A DNA stretch of 10,104 bases from assembly GCA_017504735.1 (NCBI GenBank), contig JAFVQP010000008.1, positions 1 through 10,104 on the forward strand. The letters run 5' to 3'. The first letter of the stretch is position 1. Each line of letters starts with the position of its first letter. This document shows positions 1-7,587 of the stretch, one piece after another. Position numbers and translations under genes: made by a program. The notes under the pieces were generated by a model. It did no database searches and was not told where the DNA came from. It saw only the letters and a list, made by a program, of their open reading frames with translations. The DNA comes from Clostridia bacterium (GTDB lineage: Bacteria; Bacillota_A; Clostridia; Christensenellales; Borkfalkiaceae).

Positions 1-1231
1 ACCTTTAAAAGCGTTGATTTTCGACAGCTACTACGACAATTATAAGGGTGTTATTCTTTTTGTTCGATTGATGGACGGTCAAGTGAAAGTAGGCGACAAA
101 ATTAAGACGTTCCTCTCTAGCGTTGTTTACGACGTAACGGAAGTTGGCGCATTTGCGCCTAATCCTACCCCTAAGGACTTGCTGAAAGCAGGCGAAGTAG
201 GGTATATTGCCGCTTCGATTAAATCCATCCAAGACGTAGCGGTGGGGGACACGGTTACCCTTGCAACCAACCCTGCGCCTGCACCATTGCCTGGTTATAA
301 AAAGGTACAGCCCGTGGTATTTTGCGGTATTTATCCTTTGGATGGCAGTAAATTCAACGATTTAAAGGAAGCAATTTTAAAACTGCAGTTAAACGATGCA
401 TCGTTGATTTTCGAACCTGATAATTCGGTCGCGCTTGGCTTTGGCTTTCGTTGTGGTTTCTTGGGGCTTTTGCACATGGAAATCATTCAAGAACGTATCG
501 AACGTGAGTTTAATTTGGATATTATTACAACGGCGCCGTCCGTTAGTTACCACGTGCATAAGACGGATGGAGAAGAATTTTTCGTGGATAATCCCTCGCA
601 TTTGCCTGACCCGTCCGATATCGAGTATATGGAGGAGCCGATTGTCAAGGCGGAAATTTACACACCACCCGATTTTATGGGCTCGGTAATGGATTTGTGT
701 AAGGAAAAACGCGGTGTTTTCAAAAATATGACCTACGTTGATGACCGCCGTGTGAAGTTGGAATATACTTTACCTTTGAATGAAATCGTGTATGATTTCT
801 TTGATAGCTTAAAATCGCGTACGAAGGGGTATGCGAGCTTTGATTACGAACTGGCTGGGTATCAACGCTCAAAGTTGGTACGTCTTGACATCTTGTTGAA
901 TGGTGAAATTTGCGATGCCTTGTCCATCATTGTTTTTGAAGGAAGGGCGTACGAGCGCGGTAGAACGCTTTGTGAAAATTTGAAGGATGCCATTCCTCGT
1001 CAGTTGTTCGAAATCCCCGTGCAAGCGGCGGTAGGCGGTAAAATTATTGCCCGCGAAACGGTAAAGGCGGTGCGCAAAGACGTACTTGCAAAATGCTACG
1101 GCGGTGACATTACCCGTAAGCGTAAATTGTTGGAAAAGCAGAAAGAAGGCAAAAAACGTATGCGTAAAATGGGCTCGGTGGAAGTGCCTAGCGAAGTGTT
1201 TATGGAAATCCTTAAAACCAACAAAGATTAA
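1..1231 (+). CDS. lepA: Elongation factor 4 (LepA), 5'-truncated by the window edge
   Basis: This is the C-terminal ~410 residues of the ribosome-associated translational GTPase LepA (EF4), usually about 600 residues long. The reading frame is already open at base 2 ([16 protein letters not shown]), so the first in-frame TTG at 14 is an internal codon and not a start. The GTPase domain with its G motifs lies upstream of the window. What remains is the beta-barrel domain II, then the EF-G-like domains III and V (for example [17 protein letters not shown]), then the LepA-specific C-terminal domain. That domain ends in the typical basic stretch [20 protein letters not shown] followed by VEVPSEVF. 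LepA binds the ribosome and acts on stalled or mistranslocated complexes and in subunit biogenesis. It is followed after 93 bases by hemW, an order common in Firmicutes. The protein is intact to its normal C-terminus. Identification is very secure. Confidence 0.97.
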   Translation, partial: PLKALIFDSYYDNYKGVILFVRLMDGQVKVGDKIKTFLSSVVYDVTEVGAFAPNPTPKDLLKAGEVGYIAASIKSIQDVAVGDTVTLATNPAPAPLPGYKKVQPVVFCGIYPLDGSKFNDLKEAILKLQLNDASLIFEPDNSVALGFGFRCGFLGLLHMEIIQERIEREFNLDIITTAPSVSYHVHKTDGEEFFVDNPSHLPDPSDIEYMEEPIVKAEIYTPPDFMGSVMDLCKEKRGVFKNMTYVDDRRVKLEYTLPLNEIVYDFFDSLKSRTKGYASFDYELAGYQRSKLVRLDILLNGEICDALSIIVFEGRAYERGRTLCENLKDAIPRQLFEIPVQAAVGGKIIARETVKAVRKDVLAKCYGGDITRKRKLLEKQKEGKKRMRKMGSVEVPSEVFMEILKTNKD

Positions 1232-1324
1232 GGGTATTTTTCAATTTGAAGGGGGCAGGGTTGCGTTGAATTGCATTCTAGCTCTTCAGCAGTTATAAAA
1301 AATTGATATAGAGGAAATCAAAAA

Positions 1325-2446
1325 ATGGCAGGTATTTATATTCACGTTCCTTTTTGCAGACACAAATGCTCGTATTGTGACTTCACGTCCTTCCCGGATA
1401 AAATTGATTATGCGGAAGCATATATGGCGTGTCTTTACAAGGAATTAAAAATGCGCGGCGAGGAGTTGAAGAATTACGAGTTTGACACCGTTTACTTTGG
1501 CGGCGGTACGCCTTCGTATATTCCCCCCAAATTAATTTTGGGTGCGATGAACCAAATTCGCGCTTGTTTTCGATTGACAAAGGATGCGGAAATCACGTTG
1601 GAATTGAACCCTGGCACCATCGGCGAAGCAAAGGTGAAAACCTACCTGCAGGCAGGTATTAATCGTTTTTCCATTGGGTTGCAAACAGCAATCGATGAAC
1701 AGCTTGCCGATCTTGGTAGAATTCACAACGCACGCGATTACGTATATGCGACCCAGCTTTTAAAGGGGCAAAATTTTAGCACGGACGTAATGCTTGGTTT
1801 GAAAAATCAAACCAAGGAAGATATCGCAAAAACCATTGAGTTGGCGCATGCTTGTGGGTCAAAACACATATCCATGTACGCGTTGACGGTAGAAGACGGC
1901 ACCCCCATTTACACCGATTATTTAAACGGTGAACTGCCCGACAGTGATGAGGTTGCGGATATGTACGAGTTTGGCCGTAAGCTTTTGGAAGAAAAAGGGT
2001 ATAAACGTTACGAAGTGTCCAACTTTGCGATGGAAGGCTACGAAAGCCGTCACAATATGAACTACTGGAAGCGTGGCGAATATATTGGCGTGGGTGTTTC
2101 GGCAAGCTCGTTTATGATGGGTAAGCGCTTCACAAATACATTCGATTTGGACGAATATATTAAGTGCGTTATTTCCGGCTTTTTCCCCGCGGTTACTAGT
2201 GAGCAGGTCGATGAAAAGGATGCGAAATTTGAATACGTCATGCTTGCGCTTCGTACGGCAAAGGGCTTGTCGTTGAAGGGATATGAGGAAACGTTTGGTA
2301 ACCCGATTGCGGAGGATTTTCCTAACGCATTGAAGAAAACGGTGAAATATTTAGACCTTGTCGATGGGAATTTGAAGATTAAGGATGAATATTTATACGT
2401 GCAGAATTCTATCCTGGTTTACTTTATGGAGGAGGATGCGGAATGA
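1325..2446 (+). CDS. hemW: Radical SAM heme chaperone HemW (HemN-like)
   Basis: A 373-residue radical SAM protein of the HemN/HemW family. The iron-sulfur motif CxxxCxxC is at residues 11-18 (FCRHKCSYCDF) with the upstream IYIHVPF typical of the family. The residue two after the last cysteine is F20, where true coproporphyrinogen III dehydrogenase HemN has a fourth cysteine. This and the lengths both point to HemW. GGGTPS (SAM-binding strand) follows, and the HemW-type HNxxYW motif is present as RHNMNYW just before GVGVSASS. A HemN C-terminal domain fills the last ~110 residues. HemW binds heme and is thought to deliver it to cytoplasmic or membrane targets; it is not expected to decarboxylate coproporphyrinogen. 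The ATG is preceded by GAGGA at 1311-1315. The stop overlaps the next start by four bases (ATGA), indicating translational coupling. Members are often mis-annotated as coproporphyrinogen oxidase. Confidence 0.95.
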   Translation: MAGIYIHVPFCRHKCSYCDFTSFPDKIDYAEAYMACLYKELKMRGEELKNYEFDTVYFGGGTPSYIPPKLILGAMNQIRACFRLTKDAEITLELNPGTIGEAKVKTYLQAGINRFSIGLQTAIDEQLADLGRIHNARDYVYATQLLKGQNFSTDVMLGLKNQTKEDIAKTIELAHACGSKHISMYALTVEDGTPIYTDYLNGELPDSDEVADMYEFGRKLLEEKGYKRYEVSNFAMEGYESRHNMNYWKRGEYIGVGVSASSFMMGKRFTNTFDLDEYIKCVISGFFPAVTSEQVDEKDAKFEYVMLALRTAKGLSLKGYEETFGNPIAEDFPNALKKTVKYLDLVDGNLKIKDEYLYVQNSILVYFMEEDAE

Positions 2447-3174
2447 GGATATTGATTGTTCGGCATGGCGATCCCGATTATGAACATGATACCTTGACGG
2501 AAAAGGGGCATCGCGAAGCAAGCTTGCTTGCGGAAAAGATGAAAAAGGAGAAAATTGACCATATATTTTGTTCGCCCTTAGGCAGGGCCAAAGATACCTG
2601 CGCTTATACGGCAAAAGCGCTCGGTAGAGAAAATGAAGTGGTGGTGTATGATTGGTTGCAGGAGTTTGGTACCCTTCACTACTGGCCGGACGGGACGGAA
2701 CGGCACATATTATGGGATATGTATCCTGCATTTTGGACAAAACGTGAAGAAATGTATGATTATAAAAAATGGGTTAAACAGGATTTTTATCAGGCTTCTA
2801 AGATGGAAAGCGTGTATAAAAACGTAACCGATTCGCTTGATAAATTACTTGCGGAGCACGGTTATACGCGTGAAGGTAATTTGTACCGCACCGAACAGGG
2901 TAACGCAAAAACGTTGGTATTTTTCTGTCATTTTGGGCTGGAGATGATTTTGCTTTCGCACCTTTGCAACGTATCGCCCGTGGTGCTTACGCATCATTTT
3001 ACAGCCTTGCCTACTTCTGTTACAACCCTTTATACAGAAGAACGAGAAAAGGGGATTGCCCTTTTCCGTTGCTGTGGTTTTGGGGATATCAGCCACCTTT
3101 ATGCAGGCGGTGAAGAACCTTCTTTCTCGGCTCGTTTTTGTGAAGTTTATGGGAACGGGGATAGAGAGGTTTAA
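2443..3174 (+). CDS. Histidine phosphatase family protein (phosphoglycerate-mutase-like)
   Basis: A 243-residue cytoplasmic protein of the histidine phosphatase superfamily. The catalytic RHG triad is at residues 7-9 (ILIVRHGDPDY), where His8 would be the phospho-acceptor. It is followed by the usual LTEKG and a FCSPLGRAKDT segment, the SPxxRAxxT signature carrying a second phosphate-binding arginine. LQEFGTLHYW probably supplies the acidic proton donor. The second catalytic histidine is in LVFFCHFGLEM. The region between these carries an insertion (roughly residues 85-150) with many aromatic and charged residues, so this is larger than a minimal ~200-residue member. The substrate cannot be read from sequence; relatives act on phospho-sugars, nucleotides or phosphoserine. 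The start overlaps the hemW stop, with GGAGGAGG at 2430-2437 inside hemW as ribosome binding site. The Nudix gene follows after 30 bases. Confidence 0.88.
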   Translation: MRILIVRHGDPDYEHDTLTEKGHREASLLAEKMKKEKIDHIFCSPLGRAKDTCAYTAKALGRENEVVVYDWLQEFGTLHYWPDGTERHILWDMYPAFWTKREEMYDYKKWVKQDFYQASKMESVYKNVTDSLDKLLAEHGYTREGNLYRTEQGNAKTLVFFCHFGLEMILLSHLCNVSPVVLTHHFTALPTSVTTLYTEEREKGIALFRCCGFGDISHLYAGGEEPSFSARFCEVYGNGDREV

Positions 3175-3204
3175 TAAAAAAGACATAGGCAGGTATGCGT
3201 TGAA

Positions 3205-3615
3205 ATGAAAAAACATATCAAAGTAGCGGCGGCGCTGGTGTTTGATAACGGTAAAGTTTTTGCGACGAAACGAGGAGCTTCGCCCTTTCCTTACGTGGCG
3301 CATAAATACGAGTTTCCCGGCGGTAAAATTGAAGAGGGCGAACGTGGTGAGGACGCGGTAAAGCGTGAACTCGTTGAAGAATTGAATATGGACGTAGAGG
3401 TTGGCGGCTTGTACGCCTGCCACACGCACGAGTATCCTGACTTTATCATTACCTTGTTTTTGTACGAGTGTACAATGAAGTCGGATTTCGTTTTAAACGA
3501 ACACGAAGGCTATGCGTGGTTTGCCCCTGCGGAACTGAACGCGGAAGAATGGGCACCTGCCGACGCGGATATTTTACAGGGTATCCGCCGTGTCTTTGGT
3601 GGAATTGATGAGTGA
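3205..3615 (+). CDS. MutT-like Nudix hydrolase
   Basis: A 136-residue Nudix protein, a typical length for MutT-type (d)NTP pyrophosphatases. The Nudix box GX5EX7REUXEEXGU runs from G40 to M62: G40, E46, R54-E55, E58-E59. The only deviation is N61 in place of the usual glycine near the end. All metal-binding glutamates are present, so activity is expected. The N-terminal KVAAALVFDNGKVFATKRG matches the MutT/8-oxo-dGTP or CTP pyrophosphohydrolase group, including the K/R following the second strand. The likely job is hydrolysis of an oxidised or non-canonical nucleoside triphosphate to the monophosphate, but the exact substrate is inference. The ribosome binding site is modest (AGGCAGG at 3187-3193). 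It lies between the phosphatase and the ketopantoate-reductase-like gene and is probably co-transcribed with both. Confidence 0.9.
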   Translation: MKKHIKVAAALVFDNGKVFATKRGASPFPYVAHKYEFPGGKIEEGERGEDAVKRELVEELNMDVEVGGLYACHTHEYPDFIITLFLYECTMKSDFVLNEHEGYAWFAPAELNAEEWAPADADILQGIRRVFGGIDE

Positions 3616-3616
3616 G

Positions 3617-3622
3617 GGAGGA
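3617..3622 (+). promoter_or_regulatory. Ribosome binding site fixing the start of the reductase gene
   Basis: GGAGGA lies six bases before the ATG at 3629. The frame is also open further upstream to a GTG at 3590 and an ATG at 3608, both inside the end of the Nudix gene. Neither has a comparable site, and the GxGxxG fold begins right after the ATG at 3629. Confidence 0.8.
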
Positions 3623-3628
3623 TTTGCG

Positions 3629-4678
3629 ATGAAAGCGACAGAGGCAAGAATTGCCATTTACGGCGCAGGGGCAATGGGTACCGTCCTTGGCGTTATGCTG
3701 AAAAAGGGTGGGCTTGACAACGTGGATTTGATTACACGCAATACAGCGCACGTACAAGGCATGCGTGAGCACGGTGCAACGGTTGTTTGTGAGGCCGATG
3801 GCATAGAGATTAATGAAAAGGTAAATGCAATTTTACCTGCGGAAATGCAAGGTCAATACGACGTGATATTTTTGATGACGAAACAACGTTTTAACGAGGA
3901 AACGTTGACTGCCCTGTTACCCTATTTAAAAGAGGACGGTGTGGTTTGTACAACGCAAAACGGTTTGCCTGAGCCTAGCGTGGCGGCGGTAGTCGGTGAA
4001 CAGCGCACCTATGGCGCGGCGACTTCTTACGGCGCAACCTTTATTGGCGGCGGTAAAATGGCTTTGACCTCGAAACTTGAGGGTATGAGTATCGAGTTTG
4101 GCGGGTATCAAAACGACGAGGCAAAAGCGGATTTGCTTGCGGGAATTTTTTCGTATGCAGGGAAAGCAAGCGGAAATTTGAATTTTGTGAAGAAGTCGGA
4201 TAATTTACTTGGCGCGCGTTGGTCAAAGCTTTCAATCAATGCGGCGTTTTCGGGTTTATCGGTGGTTACTGGGTTGACCTTTGGTGAAATTGCGAAACGC
4301 TCGAAAACAAGAAAACTTGCGCTTGGTATCTTGCGGGAATGTATGGACGTTGCCAATGCGTCGGGCGTGACGCTTGCAGAAATGCAAGGTCATGATATGC
4401 AAAAAATGTTGGGCGGAAGAACCCACATGAAACGTTTCATTGCGTACATGGTACTGCCTTTTGCGATGAAAAAGCATAAAAACCTTGTTTCAGGTATGTT
4501 AAAAGACGTGCAAAATGGTAAAAAATGCGAAATTGATTTTATTGACGGCGTGGTCAGCAAAGAGGGCGTGCGCGTCGGTGTAAAAACGCCGCTTTGCGAT
4601 AAGGTTGTGGAGATTGTTCACGGCATTGAAAACGGTTTATATGAAATCGATTATAAAAATGCGGATTTTTTTGCTTGA
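3629..4678 (+). CDS. Ketopantoate reductase family protein (ApbA/PanE-like)
   Basis: A 349-residue NAD(P)-dependent dehydrogenase of the 2-dehydropantoate 2-reductase family. The N-terminal Rossmann motif GAGAMG is at residues 12-17, preceded by the strand ARIAIY. The mid-domain TKQ...QNGLPEP segment matches the family's K...QNG region. The C-terminal helical domain has WSKLSINAAFSGLS, where the lysine corresponds to the catalytic lysine of PanE, and a CEIDFIDGVV...GVKTP segment equivalent to the conserved EIDxxNGxVxxxG...TP. True PanE reduces ketopantoate with NADPH in pantothenate synthesis, but many paralogues have unknown substrates. No other pan gene is nearby and the protein is somewhat longer than classic PanE (~300), so only the family is asserted. 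The start was chosen from the GGAGGA site. Its TGA stop (4676-4678) lies inside the -35 box of the next promoter. I see no terminator after it. Confidence 0.85.
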   Translation: MKATEARIAIYGAGAMGTVLGVMLKKGGLDNVDLITRNTAHVQGMREHGATVVCEADGIEINEKVNAILPAEMQGQYDVIFLMTKQRFNEETLTALLPYLKEDGVVCTTQNGLPEPSVAAVVGEQRTYGAATSYGATFIGGGKMALTSKLEGMSIEFGGYQNDEAKADLLAGIFSYAGKASGNLNFVKKSDNLLGARWSKLSINAAFSGLSVVTGLTFGEIAKRSKTRKLALGILRECMDVANASGVTLAEMQGHDMQKMLGGRTHMKRFIAYMVLPFAMKKHKNLVSGMLKDVQNGKKCEIDFIDGVVSKEGVRVGVKTPLCDKVVEIVHGIENGLYEIDYKNADFFA

Positions 4679-4693
4679 CAACATAGTTGTCAA
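4675..4693. promoter_or_regulatory. Perfect 8-3-8 palindrome over the gltX -35 box (candidate operator)
   Basis: TTGACAAC-ATA-GTTGTCAA is an exact inverted repeat with arms at 4675-4682 and 4686-4693. The left arm contains the whole -35 hexamer and the right arm lies in the spacer, a geometry typical of a dimeric repressor blocking RNA polymerase. Length and symmetry would suit a MarR- or TetR-type regulator, but no family can be assigned from the sequence. It is not a terminator because no T-run follows. Confidence 0.6.
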
Positions 4694-4703
4694 ATGTTAA
4701 AAT
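4675..4703 (+). promoter_or_regulatory. Sigma-A type promoter of the gltX operon
   Basis: TTGACA (4675-4680, consensus -35) is followed after exactly 17 bases by TAAAAT (4698-4703, one mismatch to TATAAT). A TG at 4695-4696 gives an extended -10. Transcription would begin near 4710, leaving a leader of about 25 bases before the ATG at 4736, too short for a T-box. The -35 box overlaps the stop codon of the upstream reductase gene. Confidence 0.85.
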
Positions 4704-4735
4704 AAACGAGATAAAACGAAAAGAGGAAAAATATT

Positions 4736-6385
4736 ATGGATTGGAACAAACTTGCGGAAACGCTTATCCCTGATGAAAATGTAAAACCACTTGATTACTA
4801 CGAAACGCAATATCCCGAACGTGATTTGCCGAAGGGTGCGCAGGTAACTCGTCTTGCGCCCAGCCCCACAGGCTTTATCCATCTTGGAAACTTGTTCGTA
4901 GCAATCGCCAATGAACGCATTGCGCATCAAAGCGGCGGTTTGATGTATTTACGTATTGAAGACACCGACTTAAAACGTAAAGTGGACGGTGCCGTAGAAG
5001 CGGTAAAGAGCGCGCTTCGTTATTTTGACATTCGTTTTGATGAAGGTGCGGAAATTGAAGGGGCTGAAAACGCTTACGGTCCCTATTACCAACGCGAACG
5101 CGCGGAAATTTACCATGCGTATGCAAAGGAACTCATCAAACGCGGTTTGGCGTATCCTTGTTTCTGTACGGAAGAGGAGTTGTCGGCGCTTCGTGAAAAG
5201 CAGACGGCGGAAAAGAAAATCACGGGTTATTATGGTGAATATGCCGCTTGCCGTAATTTAACGGAAGAACAAATTTATGAAAATATCAAGGCGGGTAAGC
5301 CTTACGTTATCCGTTTGCGTTCGCAGGGCAGCGCGGAAAACAAAATTACCTTCCGTGATGAAATCAAGGGGGATATTACGGTTACGGAAAACGATCAAGA
5401 CGTCGTTATTTTGAAATCGGACGGCATTCCTACCTATCATTTTGCGCATGCAATCGACGACCATTTTATGCGCACAACCTTGGTTATCCGCGGGGAAGAA
5501 TGGTTGGCATCCTTGCCTATTCATATCGAACTTTTCGACTTGCTTGGCTTCCGCAGACCGAAGTACGGTCACAACTGTTCCTTACAAAAGATGGACGGGG
5601 AAACGAGAAGAAAGCTGTCGAAGAGAAAGGACCCCGAATTGTCTTTGGAATTCTACCGCCAAGAAGGGTATTATGCGCGCGCAGTAAAAGTATATATGTT
5701 GACCTTGCTCAACTCCAACTTCGAAGAATGGTACATGAAAAACCCCGATGGCGCGTTGGAAGATTTCAAATTCTCCATCAATAAAATGGGTAAGAGTGGC
5801 GCATTGTTCGATTTGAACAAGCTTAGCGACATCAGCAAAAACGAACTTGCGAAACTTTCCGCGGAAGAAATGTATGATTTCTTGAAGGAATGGACGGAAG
5901 AATTTGGTACGGATACGCAAAAGGGCTACTTTGCGGATAGAGAGTATCTCTTAAAAATTCTTACCCTTTGTATGGGGATCGGCGGTAAGAAGCGCAGAAA
6001 GGATTTCACCACGGCGAAGCAGGCGATGGAATTTATCGCATACTTCTTCGATGAAACGTTTGCGCCTGCCTATGAATATCGTTTTGACGCTGCTACGGTA
6101 AAAGCGGTGCTTGGCGGTTTTGCGGAAGTTTACGATTACGCGGATGATTGTTCGGCTTGGTTTGAAAAGGTGAAAGCGGTTGCGGCGGCAAATGGCTTTG
6201 CGACCGATATGAAGGCGTATAAAGCGGATCCTACGGCATTCCCTGGCAACGTTTCGGACGTTGCGGAAATGCTTCGTATTGCAACGACGGGGCTTGCAAA
6301 TACCCCCGATCTTTGGACGATTATGCAAATCTTGGGCAACGAAAAAACGTTGGCAAGATTGGATAAGGCAATCAAAGCGCTTTAA
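4736..6385 (+). CDS. gltX: Glutamate--tRNA ligase (long, divergent form)
   Basis: A 549-residue class I aminoacyl-tRNA synthetase that attaches glutamate to tRNA-Glu. The catalytic core starts about 38 residues in with TRLAPSPTGFIHLGN; the HIGH signature is HLGN at residues 49-52. RIEDTD (73-78) is the diagnostic GluRS motif. CFC at 142-144 with a later C172 resembles the zinc-binding CxC...C insertion of some GluRS. HFAHAIDDHFM and VIRGEEW follow, then the KMSKS loop as KLSKR (293-297). The remaining ~250 residues are helical and should form the anticodon-binding part. The N-terminal extension before the core and total length (canonical enzymes are ~470-490) set it apart from standard GltX; longer forms occur in some clostridia as far as I recall. 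No GlnRS is in the window, so whether it also charges tRNA-Gln cannot be judged. AGAGG at 4722-4726 is the ribosome binding site. The hydrolase gene follows after 14 bases. Confidence 0.93.
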   Translation: MDWNKLAETLIPDENVKPLDYYETQYPERDLPKGAQVTRLAPSPTGFIHLGNLFVAIANERIAHQSGGLMYLRIEDTDLKRKVDGAVEAVKSALRYFDIRFDEGAEIEGAENAYGPYYQRERAEIYHAYAKELIKRGLAYPCFCTEEELSALREKQTAEKKITGYYGEYAACRNLTEEQIYENIKAGKPYVIRLRSQGSAENKITFRDEIKGDITVTENDQDVVILKSDGIPTYHFAHAIDDHFMRTTLVIRGEEWLASLPIHIELFDLLGFRRPKYGHNCSLQKMDGETRRKLSKRKDPELSLEFYRQEGYYARAVKVYMLTLLNSNFEEWYMKNPDGALEDFKFSINKMGKSGALFDLNKLSDISKNELAKLSAEEMYDFLKEWTEEFGTDTQKGYFADREYLLKILTLCMGIGGKKRRKDFTTAKQAMEFIAYFFDETFAPAYEYRFDAATVKAVLGGFAEVYDYADDCSAWFEKVKAVAAANGFATDMKAYKADPTAFPGNVSDVAEMLRIATTGLANTPDLWTIMQILGNEKTLARLDKAIKAL

Positions 6386-6399
6386 CAAGGATAGGGGAA

Positions 6400-7572
6400 A
6401 TGTTGACGAAAAAAGAAAATTTAATAGAGGATACGGAGCGGCTATTTAAGTTGGTGCCTGCAATTCGACCGATGGAAAACGTAAAAATGTCGGGTGGTAT
6501 TCAGGCGTTTAAGTTTCGCTCCGCACCCTACGGCGAAAAGGAAAATACGTGGGTGTTCGCAGCCATGGGTACGCCGAATGCATCAATGCCTGATGGTGGA
6601 TACCCTGCCATTGTGTTGGTTCACGGCGGCGGCGGGCAAGTCTATGAGGAGTGGATGTTGTACTGGATGCGCAAGGGTTTTGTGACGATTGCGCTTGACT
6701 TGTTCAGCAACGAGCTTGACGGGGATTTGCAAAAGGTGAGCAACCCTGATGGCGGACCTAAGGAAGGGGACGGCTCTAACTACGATGGGGTAGAGGCTCC
6801 AAATCAATCCTGGGCGTATCATTCGGTGTATAACGTAATCATGGCGCACAATCTTCTTCGCGCACGTGATGACGTGGATCAAGAGAAAATTGTGATTACA
6901 GGTGTTTCGTGGGGTGGATATATCACGAATATAGTGGCAGGCGTTGACAATCGATTTGCGGCGCTTGCACCTATGTATGGCAGTGGCTTTTTGTATCAAG
7001 ACAGCTGTTGGGCAACGAATGAAAAGAAGTTTGGCGGTGAGGCGCATAGGGCAGAATGGATTAAAATCTACGATCCATCTTCCTATTTGCCTAATGCCAC
7101 GAAACCGATGCTGTATATTTCGGGGATAGACGATGCCTTTTTCTCTACGGTCAGCCGTGCGAAATCGGCGGCTTTGGTGAAAGGGGAAGTTTATTACTCC
7201 CAACGCAGTGAATTGCCCCATGGACATTGTTGGATGCTGGCGCACGAGATTCCTGCATTCTTTCAACATATTCTTTACGGTGAAAACGTTTATACAAAGC
7301 TCGGTGGCGCGGTGGTAAAAGCGGGTAATGCGAGTTTAAAAACGGAGAAAGAGTACGATACGGTCAACTTTGTTTATACCACTTCGACGGAAGAAGACAG
7401 TCACAAGTGGAAATGGGAAAAAGTAGTCTTGACGTTGCAAAACGATGGATATGCTTGCCAAATTCCCGACGGCACCACGGCATATTTCTTTGAAACCTGC
7501 ATAAAAGAAAAGGACGAGGATATTTATCAATCCACGCCCGTGTATTTTACAAATGATGATAAAAGATATTAA
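6400..7572 (+). CDS. Alpha/beta hydrolase (acetyl-xylan-esterase / dienelactone-hydrolase type)
   Basis: A 390-residue serine hydrolase without a signal peptide, so presumably cytoplasmic. The oxyanion-hole motif HGGGG is at residues 75-79 after the strand YPAIVLV. The nucleophile elbow GVSWGGY places Ser170 (GxSxG). SGIDDAFF supplies the acid (D244 or D245) and PHGHCW the histidine (H274 or H276), completing a triad in the correct order. The ~140 residues between motifs fit the prolyl-oligopeptidase/acetyl-xylan-esterase group of hydrolases. Residues ~300-390 form an extra C-terminal segment rich in beta-prone residues (VNFVYTTSTEEDSHKWKWEK) beyond the normal hydrolase fold. The substrate is unknown; deacetylation of a sugar or cleavage of a small ester or peptide is plausible. 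AAGGA at 6387-6391 precedes the ATG. It sits 14 bases after gltX and its stop is almost adjacent to the lipoprotein gene, so all three are probably one operon. Confidence 0.82.
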   Translation: MLTKKENLIEDTERLFKLVPAIRPMENVKMSGGIQAFKFRSAPYGEKENTWVFAAMGTPNASMPDGGYPAIVLVHGGGGQVYEEWMLYWMRKGFVTIALDLFSNELDGDLQKVSNPDGGPKEGDGSNYDGVEAPNQSWAYHSVYNVIMAHNLLRARDDVDQEKIVITGVSWGGYITNIVAGVDNRFAALAPMYGSGFLYQDSCWATNEKKFGGEAHRAEWIKIYDPSSYLPNATKPMLYISGIDDAFFSTVSRAKSAALVKGEVYYSQRSELPHGHCWMLAHEIPAFFQHILYGENVYTKLGGAVVKAGNASLKTEKEYDTVNFVYTTSTEEDSHKWKWEKVVLTLQNDGYACQIPDGTTAYFFETCIKEKDEDIYQSTPVYFTNDDKRY

Positions 7573-7574
7573 TT

Positions 7575-7582
7575 GGCGGTGA
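7575..7582 (+). promoter_or_regulatory. Ribosome binding site fixing a GTG start for the lipoprotein
   Basis: GGCGGTGA matches AGGAGGTGA at seven of its eight bases and ends five bases before the GTG at 7588. The frame is also open to a TTG at 7573 and a GTG at 7579, but nothing resembling a ribosome binding site precedes those. Confidence 0.65.
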
Positions 7583-7587
7583 AAAAG

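Noticed and set aside
14..16. TTG at 14 as the start of lepA, and TTG at 10009 as the start of the AraC gene
   Set aside because: Both are internal codons. The frames are open to the window edges with family-like sequence, and both genes are simply cut by the window.
1271..1299. Possible promoter for hemW: TTGCAT, 17 bases, TATAAA
   Set aside because: The -35 box matches consensus at only three of six positions and the region is AT-rich, so this could easily be chance; lepA-hemW read-through is just as likely.
2845..3429. 194-residue open frame on the minus strand opposite the phosphatase and Nudix genes
   Set aside because: It is antisense to two well-supported genes, has no recognisable domain and its composition looks like a shadow frame.
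3590..3628. Longer start (GTG at 3590 or ATG at 3608) for the ketopantoate-reductase-like gene
   Set aside because: Both lie in the Nudix coding region without a good ribosome binding site, whereas GGAGGA stands six bases before the ATG at 3629.
4675..4693. Palindrome as a terminator of the reductase gene
   Set aside because: The 8-bp stem has no T-run after it and contains a consensus -35 box, so an operator reading fits better.
6583..7269. 228-residue open frame on the minus strand opposite the hydrolase gene
   Set aside because: It mirrors a hydrolase with an intact catalytic triad, is rich in H, R and C as expected of a shadow frame, and has no recognisable motif.
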